From Sphingomonas parapaucimobilis NBRC 15100 (GTDB taxonomy: Bacteria > Pseudomonadota > Alphaproteobacteria > Sphingomonadales > Sphingomonadaceae), in NCBI RefSeq assembly GCF_000787715.1, contig NZ_BBPI01000065.1, forward strand, positions 1 through 38,310: a DNA stretch of 38,310 nt, read 5' to 3'. Within the stretch, counting starts at the first letter, position 1; each line of letters begins with the position of its first letter. Shown here piece after piece: positions 8,562 to 15,557 of this stretch. Under the pieces are notes generated by a model. The model was not told where the DNA came from, made no database searches, and saw nothing but the letters and a program-made list of their open reading frames with translations. The translations under genes were made by a program, and so were the position numbers.

Positions 8562-8755
8562 TAGGGCGGATCGACATTCGTTTGCTTCCTCCCCTGGAAG
8601 AGGAGGTGGCAGGCCGCAGGCCTGACGGAGGGGTGTCCCGGTCTGAGAGGTCGGTCAGACATCGCAAGCGGTGATACCCCTCCACCATGCTGCGCATGGT
8701 CCCCCTCCCCTTGCAGGGGAGGAATTGAGGGGGGACTGAATGTCGATCCGGCCTA
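8562..8755. repeat. MITE-like inverted-repeat element with TA ends
   Basis: A 194-bp element bounded by 18-bp terminal inverted repeats: TAGGGCGGATCGACATTC at 8562-8579 and the complement of TAGGCCGGATCGACATTC at 8738-8755, with one mismatch. The outermost bases are TA on both sides, as left by TA-targeting transposases (IS630/Tc1-mariner type). Inside, the two halves are themselves imperfect inverted repeats rich in CCTCCCCT/AGGGGAGG and GGAGGGGT, so a long folded structure is possible. No reading frame is worth calling. The right end supplies the last bases of the mntP stop codon. Confidence 0.75.
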
Positions 8756-9325
8756 AGAGGACAGGTGCTGCGTCAGGATCACGCCGCCCATGACGATCAG
8801 GACAAAGCCACCAAGGATGCCGGCATATCGGCCCAGATAAGGTCCGATATGCTTGCCAAGCATGACGCCGATCGTCGCCATCAAAGTGGTCGTCCCGCCG
8901 ATGACCAGACAGGCGGCCCAGATGTTGACGTCCATCAGGGCCAGGGTCACACCCACAGCCGCCGCATCGACGCTCGTCGCGATCGCCGTCGCGGCAAGGC
9001 GCAGCATGCCGGGCTTGGTCTCGCCGTCGTCCTGCTGCGCCTCATCCTGGTTCGTCCAGGCTTCCCGTATCGTATAGGCGCCAACCGCGAACAGCAGGCC
9101 GAACGCAACCCAATGGTCATAGTCCGCGATCCAGTCGTTCAGCGCAAAGCCGAGCAGCCAGCCGAGCGCAGGCGTCAGCGCCTCGAAAAAGCCAAAGACG
9201 ATGCCGACCTTGATCGCATCGCGAAAACGGGCTCGTCCTTCAGTCGCGCCCTTGCCCAGCGCCGCCGCAAAGGCATCCACGGACAGGCTTGCGCCCAAAG
9301 CGCCAAGCGTCAGAATTCCGGGCAT
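8753..9325 (-). CDS. mntP: Manganese efflux pump MntP
   Basis: A 190-residue inner-membrane protein with six predicted helices that exports Mn2+. The two internally repeated family motifs are visible: SLSVDAFAAALGKG near the N terminus (Asp17) and ATSVDAAAVG in the second half. Length matches the family (about 190). The start at 9325 is chosen because the conserved protein begins MPGILTLGALG; a longer frame would run through the riboswitch. The ribosome binding site is weak. A yybP-ykoY manganese riboswitch at 9391-9501 precedes it, which independently supports the function. The TAG stop codon lies at the boundary of the repeat element 8562-8755. Confidence 0.93.
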   Translation of the reverse strand: MPGILTLGALGASLSVDAFAAALGKGATEGRARFRDAIKVGIVFGFFEALTPALGWLLGFALNDWIADYDHWVAFGLLFAVGAYTIREAWTNQDEAQQDDGETKPGMLRLAATAIATSVDAAAVGVTLALMDVNIWAACLVIGGTTTLMATIGVMLGKHIGPYLGRYAGILGGFVLIVMGGVILTQHLSS

Positions 9326-9390
9326 CACGTCATTACTCAGGGCCAGCAAACCACATGATGCATGCACCCGTGGCCACAAAGCGGAGCGCT

Positions 9391-9501
9391 GCATCATTGG
9401 TCTCGCTGGGCAGGACGAACCTGCTGCTGCCGCCACGAGCCGATGGCTCAAGGATGTTGACGGCAACCCCACTACTGCGGGTAGCTACTCCCCAAGGATG
9501 C
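9391..9501 (-). ncRNA. yybP-ykoY manganese riboswitch
   Basis: Read on the minus strand, the segment begins with GCATCCTTGG, followed directly by GGAGTAGC, and ends with GCGAGACC running into CCAATGATGC. The outer strands pair in nine of ten positions (helix P1). GGGGAGTAGC and GCGAGACC are the two conserved loops that bind Mn2+ in this class, and CGTCAACAT, also typical, lies between. The P1 3' strand (9391-9400) can instead pair with GCATCATGTGG (9351-9361), which gives a visible switching helix. Located 65 bp upstream of mntP; Mn2+ binding is expected to turn expression on. Confidence 0.9.
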
Positions 9502-9802
9502 AGGCCCAATATCTGGTAAAGCCCGCTGTCTCCAGACGGTAAATACGATCACTGCCGTCCGATTGATCGAGAGGCGATGCTACCGCTCGAATCGCGCTCG
9601 GTTATAGCCAAAACCGCTTTCGAATCATCGCCAGGCGATGATGGCTATTGATGGCGCGCCATGGCCAGGGACGATGATCGTGGCGAGCGGCAAGCCACCC
9701 CCATGCGATATGTCGACCCGAAGCGCCTCACTCTGCCATACCGCCTCCGGCCGATCGCGATCCGCCATGATCGCCCCAGGGCTGCCGATGATACCCGCAT
9801 GG
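9502..9802. other. Intergenic region between mntP leader and TonB receptor; 19-bp palindrome
   Basis: The mntP promoter should lie here but no clear -35/-10 pair is seen. At 9624-9642 there is a perfect palindrome, ATCATCGCC-A-GGCGATGAT, flanked by a further inverted pair, ATAGCCA at 9604-9610 and TGGCTAT at 9642-9648. It may be an operator or a hairpin at the end of the receptor transcript. No gene is called. Confidence 0.45.
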
Positions 9803-11830
9803 TCAGAACCGCGCCCGGACCGCGCCGAAGACACTGCGCGGATCGGCGGGCGCATGCAGGCGTTGCGTGCCGTCGTACCAGACATATTCGTACCGATCGT
9901 TCGTCAGGTTGCGTATCTGCGCCGATACCTCGATCGCCTTGGTGATGCGGTAGGCCAGTTCGGCGGTGACCTGAAAATAGTCGCCATAGCGGCCCTGGCG
10001 GTTGGCGGTGTCCAATTCGTACGACGACTGGCCATTGCCCCAGAGTGAGGCGCGCCACGGCCGCGCCGCCGGTGCCCATTCGATCCCGGCGGTGTAGACG
10101 TTCCTGGGGACATGATCGATCTCATTGCCCGCCGTCAGCGGGGCTGAGGGATCGGGAACGCGAATGATCGCCTTCTGGTGCGACCAGCTTGCCCAGGCCG
10201 ACAGGCCGGGCAAAGGCTGCACGCTCGCCTCCACATCGAAGCCGCGACGCCGCGTCGCGCCCAGATTGTCGAATTCGCCGGACGGATCATTGAGGCGCCG
10301 CTTCAGCTCGCCGGTCGCGGTCTGCTGCCACAGCGCGGCGCGGGCGGTCAGCCAGCGGCCCTGCGTCAGCTTGATGCCGCCTTCGAAGCCTTCGTTGATC
10401 GAGGCGGCGACATCGCGCACGCGCGGCGGCACGACATAGGCACCCGAGCCCGCGCCGATCTGGAAGGTGCGGCCGAAATTGCCATAGGCGGTCAGGCCGG
10501 GGACGGGCGTCACCGCGACCGACAGCTTGGGCTGGTTGATCGTGCCGTAATCATTGACCGGATAGCTTTGGCCGTTCAGCCGGTTGGTGAAATGGCCGCT
10601 CACCCGGTCGATCCGCCATGCCGGGGTGATCGTCAGCCAGCGGACCGGGGTCACGATCGCCTGCACATAGCCTCCGCCCACCGTCAGGTCGAAATCCTGG
10701 TTGCGCGTGGCGGCCGTGATGATCCGCCGGTCGGTGGTCCAGCGCAGGCTCTGGTTGTGCTGCCACTGCACATCGCCGCCCGCCTCGGCCATCAGCCAGT
10801 CGGCCGCATGCCAGTGCAGGCCGGTCACGACGCCATAATGTTGTTCGTCGGTCAGCCGCTGCTGCTGCGCGACATTGGCCGAAAAGCGGACATAGCGATT
10901 GTCGTGGTTGGTCGTCGCATAGCCCAGGGCGGTCAGCGACAGGTCGCGCGCCAGATCGGCGTCGAGGTGCAGGCTGTACTGGCTGAGTTCGCGCCTGCCA
11001 CCGTCGGTCGCCGAGACGTCGTAGGATCGCGACCGGTTGGTATAGGCGTCGGCATCGGTCAGATAGCCCGGCTCCTGCGCCTCGCTGCGGCTGTGGCGCG
11101 CGATGAGGCCGAGCCTGGCGGGGCCGAAGTCGTAGAACCACTTGCCCGCGACGTTCAGCCGGTCGAGATCGGCATGGTCGCGAAAACCATCGCTCTGACG
11201 ATAGGACAGCAGATAGTTCTGGCTCAGTCGTCCGGTCTCGACCCCCGCCGACAGTTGCGCGTCATAGGTGCCGAACGCACCGACGATGCCGCGCGCGTCG
11301 AGATAATTGCCGCCGATCCGCGTCTTGATATCGGCACTGCCCGCGATCGCGTGCAGCCCCCAGCGCGGGTCGGAGGTGCCGCGCACCAGCTCGACCGAGG
11401 CGATGTCGAGCGGGGAGATGAAGTCGATGAAGTCCATTCGCCCGGCATTGTCGTTGGACGGCACGCCATCGATCAGCAGCTTGACCGCGTTGATCTCACC
11501 CTCGCCATTGAAGCCGCGGATCGAGAAGCGGCCCGAGGTCGTGCCCTGGTTGAAGTCGGTCAGGACCACACCGGGCAGCCGGGCGAACAGCTCCCACGCA
11601 TTGTCGACATTCTGGCGCTGCGCGACATCGCCGCTCAGCACGTCGACCGAGGTCAGCACGTTGGCGGTCGAGCGCGCCATGGATTGGGCGGTGACGACGA
11701 TCTCGTCGCCGCCGATCGTCACCTGCGTGTCGGCGCGGGCAGGCGCATCGGCGCGCTGCTGCGCGGCCGACGGCGCGGCGATCAGGAAACAGGAGGCGGC
11801 GACCGCCACCATCAAACTGGTCTTCGACAT
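9803..11830 (-). CDS. TonB-dependent outer-membrane receptor, substrate uncertain (possibly metal)
   Basis: A 675-residue receptor. Residues 1-24 are a signal peptide ending in SAAQ. A TonB box-like segment (DEIVVTA, about 43-49) and a plug domain follow, with the typical LPGVVL, FSIRGF, LLIDGVPSND and VELVRG motifs (about 60-165). The remainder is a 22-strand barrel with terminal FGAVRARF, ending in Phe as outer-membrane proteins do. It follows a DUF2946 gene on the same strand (gap 321 bp); DUF2946 proteins are often found beside receptors linked to copper, so a metal substrate is possible but not shown. A 7-bp hairpin lies just before the ribosome binding site. A SusD-like partner is absent, as expected outside Bacteroidetes. 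Confidence 0.85.
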   Translation of the reverse strand: MSKTSLMVAVAASCFLIAAPSAAQQRADAPARADTQVTIGGDEIVVTAQSMARSTANVLTSVDVLSGDVAQRQNVDNAWELFARLPGVVLTDFNQGTTSGRFSIRGFNGEGEINAVKLLIDGVPSNDNAGRMDFIDFISPLDIASVELVRGTSDPRWGLHAIAGSADIKTRIGGNYLDARGIVGAFGTYDAQLSAGVETGRLSQNYLLSYRQSDGFRDHADLDRLNVAGKWFYDFGPARLGLIARHSRSEAQEPGYLTDADAYTNRSRSYDVSATDGGRRELSQYSLHLDADLARDLSLTALGYATTNHDNRYVRFSANVAQQQRLTDEQHYGVVTGLHWHAADWLMAEAGGDVQWQHNQSLRWTTDRRIITAATRNQDFDLTVGGGYVQAIVTPVRWLTITPAWRIDRVSGHFTNRLNGQSYPVNDYGTINQPKLSVAVTPVPGLTAYGNFGRTFQIGAGSGAYVVPPRVRDVAASINEGFEGGIKLTQGRWLTARAALWQQTATGELKRRLNDPSGEFDNLGATRRRGFDVEASVQPLPGLSAWASWSHQKAIIRVPDPSAPLTAGNEIDHVPRNVYTAGIEWAPAARPWRASLWGNGQSSYELDTANRQGRYGDYFQVTAELAYRITKAIEVSAQIRNLTNDRYEYVWYDGTQRLHAPADPRSVFGAVRARF

Positions 11831-12151
11831 AGAGTCCCCCAGGCCCGCTCCCAGGCGGGCCGAATGCGTTTCGTGTTTTTGCGAACGGACGCGTCAGTCG
11901 GTGTCTGACCAAGCCAGGGCATTGGCCTGCGCCGGAAAGCCCCTGATCGGCCCGGCCATCGGCTTCACGGCCTCGGGCGGTACGGTCTTGCGAAGCCAAG
12001 GCGCACGGTGGCGGCGATGCGCTCTCGTGCTGGCGATACGCCCGCACCATCGATCGCTTGCGACCGCAAACCGATATGGGGCATGGTTCGCGTGACAGCC
12101 GACCGGGCTGCCCGACGACGGACTTGGCCGGCCGGTTTGCCGGTCATTCCG
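11831..12151. other. Leader region of the TonB receptor gene with hairpins
   Basis: This 321-bp stretch has no convincing gene. Next to the receptor start, GGCCCGC at 11842-11848 pairs with GCGGGCC at 11855-11861 (6-base loop), directly upstream of a GGGGGA ribosome binding site. A second small hairpin, GTCAG/CTGAC, lies at 11893-11909. No cobalamin riboswitch core is recognised. Confidence 0.45.
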
Positions 12152-12583
12152 TCAGGCGCAGAGCGGGGGACCGCGCAGGGGTGGGCGCAGATAGGGTGCG
12201 GCACGCGGGGCGACGCGCGGGATGGCCCGCAGCGCCATGATCGCGACGGCGGCCAGCGCGATGGCCAGCAGCACGATGTCGACCGAACCCAGCACCTGCG
12301 CGGACAGTCCCGAAAAGGCGCAAGGCATTTCCGGCTTGTCGTGATCTTTCGGCTGGCCGGTGTCGGGCATTGTCCCATGCGCCATGGCCATGGCATGATC
12401 CGTGCCGGGCATCGCCATGTCCCCGGCCCCGGTCGCCATCCCGGAACAGATCGTGATGGCGAACCATCCATGATCGGGTGCGACCATGTAGCCGGTCGGC
12501 ACCAGCAGCCTCAAGAGTATCGCGGCGGCATAGATCAGCGCCGCCAGGTGGCGTTGCGCCAAGAGATACCGGAAGGCCTGCAC
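12152..12583 (-). CDS. DUF2946 family membrane protein
   Basis: A 143-residue protein with a hydrophobic N-terminal helix (about 13-32), a histidine- and methionine-rich middle (about 49-85), two cysteines in ITICSGM and MPCAFSGL, and a second hydrophobic helix (about 98-117). This arrangement and the MPCAFSG motif are those of the DUF2946 family. Members commonly sit beside TonB-dependent receptors and copper genes; the Met/His-rich stretch would suit a metal-linked role in the periplasm, but no biochemical function is established. The start at 12583 gives a normal N terminus. The receptor gene lies downstream on the same strand and may be coexpressed. Confidence 0.7.
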   Translation of the reverse strand: MQAFRYLLAQRHLAALIYAAAILLRLLVPTGYMVAPDHGWFAITICSGMATGAGDMAMPGTDHAMAMAHGTMPDTGQPKDHDKPEMPCAFSGLSAQVLGSVDIVLLAIALAAVAIMALRAIPRVAPRAAPYLRPPLRGPPLCA

Positions 12584-12724
12584 GATCGCGGCGTTATCGT
12601 GAATGCCATGTCATGTCACTTGGGCATTCTGTCAGCGCCACCATGGATCGGGCGGCTGCAATCCAGCGTAAAGCTGGCCCCCGGCGCAGCAGATCTAGCG
12701 CTGATCGGCCCGGCTTTTCCGCCC

Positions 12725-12809
12725 TAGAGTCGAAAACGATCAACTCTGCTCACCCCTCCCCTTCAGGGGAGGGGCTAAAACCGTGCAATGCTGATCGCTT
12801 TCAACTCTA
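12725..12809. repeat. Short inverted-repeat element with TA ends
   Basis: An 85-bp element with 18-bp terminal repeats, TAGAGTCGAAAACGATCA at 12725-12742 and the complement of TAGAGTTGAAAGCGATCA at 12792-12809 (two mismatches). Both outer ends are TA. The centre is a perfect 9-bp hairpin, CCCCTCCCC-TTCA-GGGGAGGGG. The terminal sequence differs from that of 8562-8755, so this is a second family with a similar core. It is far too short to encode a transposase. Confidence 0.7.
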
Positions 12810-12817
12810 AACGATAG

Positions 12818-12876
12818 CTTCCCTTGGGGGCGGATGACATCAGATCGATCCGGGCCAAGCCCCCCTGAAGGGGAAG
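12818..12876. repeat. Imperfect hairpin repeat next to the 85-bp element
   Basis: CTTCCC-TT-GGGGGC at 12818-12831 pairs with GCCCCC at 12859-12864 and GGGAAG at 12871-12876, with a small internal loop. The style (CCCCTT/AAGGGG core) is that of the neighbouring repeats. Possibly a degenerate copy. Confidence 0.4.
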
Positions 12877-13015
12877 GGGGGATCAAGTCTATGGCGTCAC
12901 GCGCCGGTCGCTCATGGGTGTAGAGATCAGGGGTTAGCGGCATCGTCCGCCCGAATCCTGCCTGCTTCCGATGAGGACTATCGAAGGCGTACACGGTCCA
13001 TGCATGGAGAGGCGG

Positions 13016-14284
13016 ATGCGTCTTAAAGGGTTCGATCTCAGCGTCGGCTATTTTGGGCTTCAAATTGCCTTTGGCATTCAGAGCGCGAGCCTGAGCCGTC
13101 TGTTTCAGGGGCTGGGCGCGACGGTCGACCAGCTTGCGATCTTGTGGCTGGCAGGACCGGTGACGGGATTGCTGGTGCAACCCGTCATGGGGGCGCTCAG
13201 CGATCGCCATGGCAGTCGGTTTGGGCGGCGGCGGCCCTATATTCTGGTATCGGCCCTGGTGGTGATCGCGGCACTGGCGGCGCTGCCGTTGGCGGGGTCA
13301 TTGCTTGTGGCCGTCATGGCGGTCTGGGTGCTGGAGGCTGCGATGAACGCGCTCCATGCGCCCTATCGCGCCCTGGTCGCCGATACCTTGCCGGTCGAGG
13401 ATCATGCCAGCGGCTATGCCATGCAGACCGTTTTCATCGGGCTGGGTGCCCTGGCGGGGGCCTGTGCGCCCGTTCTGCTGGCCTGGGGCGGCTGGGCGAA
13501 CGTCGCCCAGCCAGGGCAGACCGCGCCCTCGATCCGGATCGCCTTCCTCACGGCGGCCATCGCGGTGGCCGTGTCGGTCGGCTGGACGGTCGCGCGGGTG
13601 AAGGAGCCCGCCTCACCCCCTATACAAGGCGGCGGAAACGGCCATGCCCGCGCCCGCGGGGCGGAGGTCGCTGCATTGTGGCGCGCTTTGCGATCGGTCG
13701 CGGCCGTTCAGTTTTTCAGCTGGTTCGGCATGTATCTCCTCTGGGTCTATGCAACGCCGGTTATCGCTGCGCGTCTCTATGGCGCGACCTCTCCGTTTGA
13801 CGGGGCCTATGCGCGGGGAGCGGATTTCGTCGGCGTGCTGTTCGGCACGTATAACGGCGTGGCGGGTCTGTTCGCCTTTCTGCTGCCCGGACTGTTCCGT
13901 CGTTTCGGCGTCACATATGTCCATGCGGCAGCATTGGCGGCGGGCGCGTTGGGGCTCGGCGGCCTTGCGGTGATCGGCCATCCCGTCGGGCTGCTGGGAT
14001 GTGCGGTGCTGATCGGCATCGCCTACGCCTCGATCCTCAGCGCCCCCTTCGTGCTGGCGGGCCGGGCGGTGTCGCGTGCGACCGCCGGTACGTTCATCGG
14101 CATCATGAACATCTTCATCGTCGTGCCGCAACTTGTCGCGGGACTCACCATGGGTTGGTTCATCGCGCACCTATTGGGCGGGATCGCGTGGCCCGTCCTG
14201 CCGCTCGCAGGGGTGCTGATGGCGGTGGGTGCGGGCCTGAGCCTAGGGCTGCCCGAGATGGACGAACCCGTTGCACCGGCGTAA
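13016..14284 (+). CDS. MFS sugar transporter of the sucrose/maltose (SLC45-like) type
   Basis: A 422-residue, twelve-helix inner-membrane transporter. GALSDRHGSRFGRRRPYI (59-76) after helix 2 is the hallmark of the sucrose/SLC45 branch, which imports sucrose, maltose or related alpha-glucosides with protons. The start at 13016 is chosen because the family begins MRLKGFDLSVGYFGLQIAFG and because GGAG lies six bases upstream; in-frame ATGs at 12971 and 13004 are less well placed. The stop codon is 29 bp before the LacI-family gene. With the downstream GH97 enzyme it should bring alpha-glucosides or their products into the cytoplasm. The exact sugar cannot be read from the sequence. Confidence 0.82.
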   Translation: MRLKGFDLSVGYFGLQIAFGIQSASLSRLFQGLGATVDQLAILWLAGPVTGLLVQPVMGALSDRHGSRFGRRRPYILVSALVVIAALAALPLAGSLLVAVMAVWVLEAAMNALHAPYRALVADTLPVEDHASGYAMQTVFIGLGALAGACAPVLLAWGGWANVAQPGQTAPSIRIAFLTAAIAVAVSVGWTVARVKEPASPPIQGGGNGHARARGAEVAALWRALRSVAAVQFFSWFGMYLLWVYATPVIAARLYGATSPFDGAYARGADFVGVLFGTYNGVAGLFAFLLPGLFRRFGVTYVHAAALAAGALGLGGLAVIGHPVGLLGCAVLIGIAYASILSAPFVLAGRAVSRATAGTFIGIMNIFIVVPQLVAGLTMGWFIAHLLGGIAWPVLPLAGVLMAVGAGLSLGLPEMDEPVAPA

Positions 14285-14313
14285 TGCAAGAAAATGCAAA
14301 TAGAGGCGCAGCC

Positions 14314-15363
14314 ATGGTGAGGACGAGGCGGAATGGTCCGACGCTGGGCAGCATCGCCGCGGAAACGGGCGTATCCGTCGCGACCGTATCGCGCGTGCTG
14401 ACCGGCCATAGCGCGATTAGCGACGAAACCCGCGAACGGGTGCTGAGCACGGCCGAACGACTTGGCTATGTCCATGTCCCGCAAAAGGTGCCCCACGCCG
14501 CACCGACATTATCCGACCAGATTTGTCTCGTCGTACCAGTCGCCACCGCGCATGGAAGCCAATTGGCCAACCCGTTCGAGCTGGCGCTGATCGGTGGGGT
14601 TGGAACCGCCATGCGCGAGCGGCGGCGCGATATGTCGATCGTATGGCAAACGCCCTATGATGACACCACCCTCGCACAGTTTCTCGACCAGAGCGCCTAT
14701 GCGGGCGTGATCTTCCTGGGGCAGTCGCAATTCCACGACACGCTCAATCATTATGCCGCCCTGGGTAAGCCACTGGTGGCATGGGGCGTCGAGGTGGCGG
14801 GGCAGAGCTACTGCTCGATCGGTGGCGACAATCATGAGGGCGGATTTCAAGCGACGGCGCATTTGCTGCGAAAAGGGCGGCGACGCATAGCGTTTATCGG
14901 AGCGATGCCGCCGATCGCGGCCGCGCGGACGCCCTTCTCGCAGGTCGCGATCCGGCTGGAGGGGTATCGCTCGGCGCTGGCGGCTCATGACGTGGCGTTC
15001 GACCCGGCGATGATCCAGACGCCGGCCGCCGGTCGATCCGAAGGGGCCGAGGCCGTCGACAACCTGCTCGAGCGCGGCATCGCCTTCGATGCGATCGTCG
15101 CAGCCTCCGACCTGGTGGCGCTTGGCGCGATTCAAACGCTGCGCCAGCGGGGACTGCGCGTGCCGGAGGATGTCGCGGTGATCGGCTATGACGATATCGA
15201 CGCGGCCGCCTTGTCGACGCCCGGCCTGACCACGATCCGCCAGGATGCGATCAAGGCCGGCAACCTGTTGGTGTCGAAGCTGCTACGCATCATCGATGGG
15301 CATCGCGCCAAGTCCGAACGCCTGCCGACCGATCTCGTGATTCGCGCTTCATGCGGGCGTTAG
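14314..15363 (+). CDS. LacI-family transcriptional regulator
   Basis: A 349-residue repressor-type regulator. The N-terminal DNA-binding domain has the canonical helix-turn-helix (TLGSIAAETGVSVATVSRVL, about 9-28) and hinge helix region to residue 57. The rest is a periplasmic-binding-protein fold, with FIGAMPP, AIVAASDLVALGA and VAVIGYDDID in the usual places. The start at 14314 follows a GAGG site; an ATG at 14284 overlapping the transporter stop is in frame but has no comparable site. Lying between a sugar transporter and a TonB receptor/GH97 pair, it probably controls this alpha-glucoside locus in response to an imported sugar. Confidence 0.88.
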   Translation: MVRTRRNGPTLGSIAAETGVSVATVSRVLTGHSAISDETRERVLSTAERLGYVHVPQKVPHAAPTLSDQICLVVPVATAHGSQLANPFELALIGGVGTAMRERRRDMSIVWQTPYDDTTLAQFLDQSAYAGVIFLGQSQFHDTLNHYAALGKPLVAWGVEVAGQSYCSIGGDNHEGGFQATAHLLRKGRRRIAFIGAMPPIAAARTPFSQVAIRLEGYRSALAAHDVAFDPAMIQTPAAGRSEGAEAVDNLLERGIAFDAIVAASDLVALGAIQTLRQRGLRVPEDVAVIGYDDIDAAALSTPGLTTIRQDAIKAGNLLVSKLLRIIDGHRAKSERLPTDLVIRASCGR

Positions 15364-15557
15364 ATGCGCTTCATATCGTGCAAATTAATCACGCCACATA
15401 AAGCCAAGCTGTTGATCCACCGCCTTTAACATGGACGCCAGTCGGTAACGTCATGTAAATTACAATCGTTTGCGGAAATATGTTGCATTAATTTGCGGCC
15501 GAGATCACTTTTCCCTCATGAGGTGGATTGCCCGGCAGAGGCGCCTTGGAGGGGATT
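15364..15557 (+). promoter_or_regulatory. AT-rich promoter region of the TonB receptor-GH97 operon
   Basis: A 194-bp AT-rich stretch unlike the surrounding DNA. TGTAAATTACA at 15454-15464 is a perfect palindrome with an odd centre. ATTAATTTGC occurs as an inverted pair (complement at 15379-15388 region; direct at 15487-15496), and TTTGCGG occurs twice near 15469 and 15493. These are candidate operators for the LacI-family regulator just upstream. A GGAGGGG ribosome binding site precedes the receptor start. No hexamer pair stands out with confidence. Confidence 0.45.

Larger units (their letters stand above)
12584..13015. other. Intergenic region with repeats between divergent genes
   Basis: The region between the DUF2946 gene (minus) and the MFS gene (plus) has no gene. 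It holds the inverted-repeat element 12725-12809 and a second imperfect hairpin at 12818-12876. Near the MFS start, CCATGCATGG at 12998-13007 is a perfect 10-bp palindrome that overlaps the ribosome binding site and could be an operator. Confidence 0.5.

Noticed and set aside
9625..9768. A 47-codon minus-strand frame after the TonB receptor gene (product begins MADRDRPEAVWQSEALRVD)
   Set aside because: No ribosome binding site, no recognised domain, and it covers the 19-bp palindrome; evidence is too thin for a gene, though a remnant of one is possible.
11831..12151. Cobalamin riboswitch upstream of the TonB receptor
   Set aside because: TonB receptors often have one, but the conserved B12-box core could not be found on the minus strand; only simple hairpins are seen.
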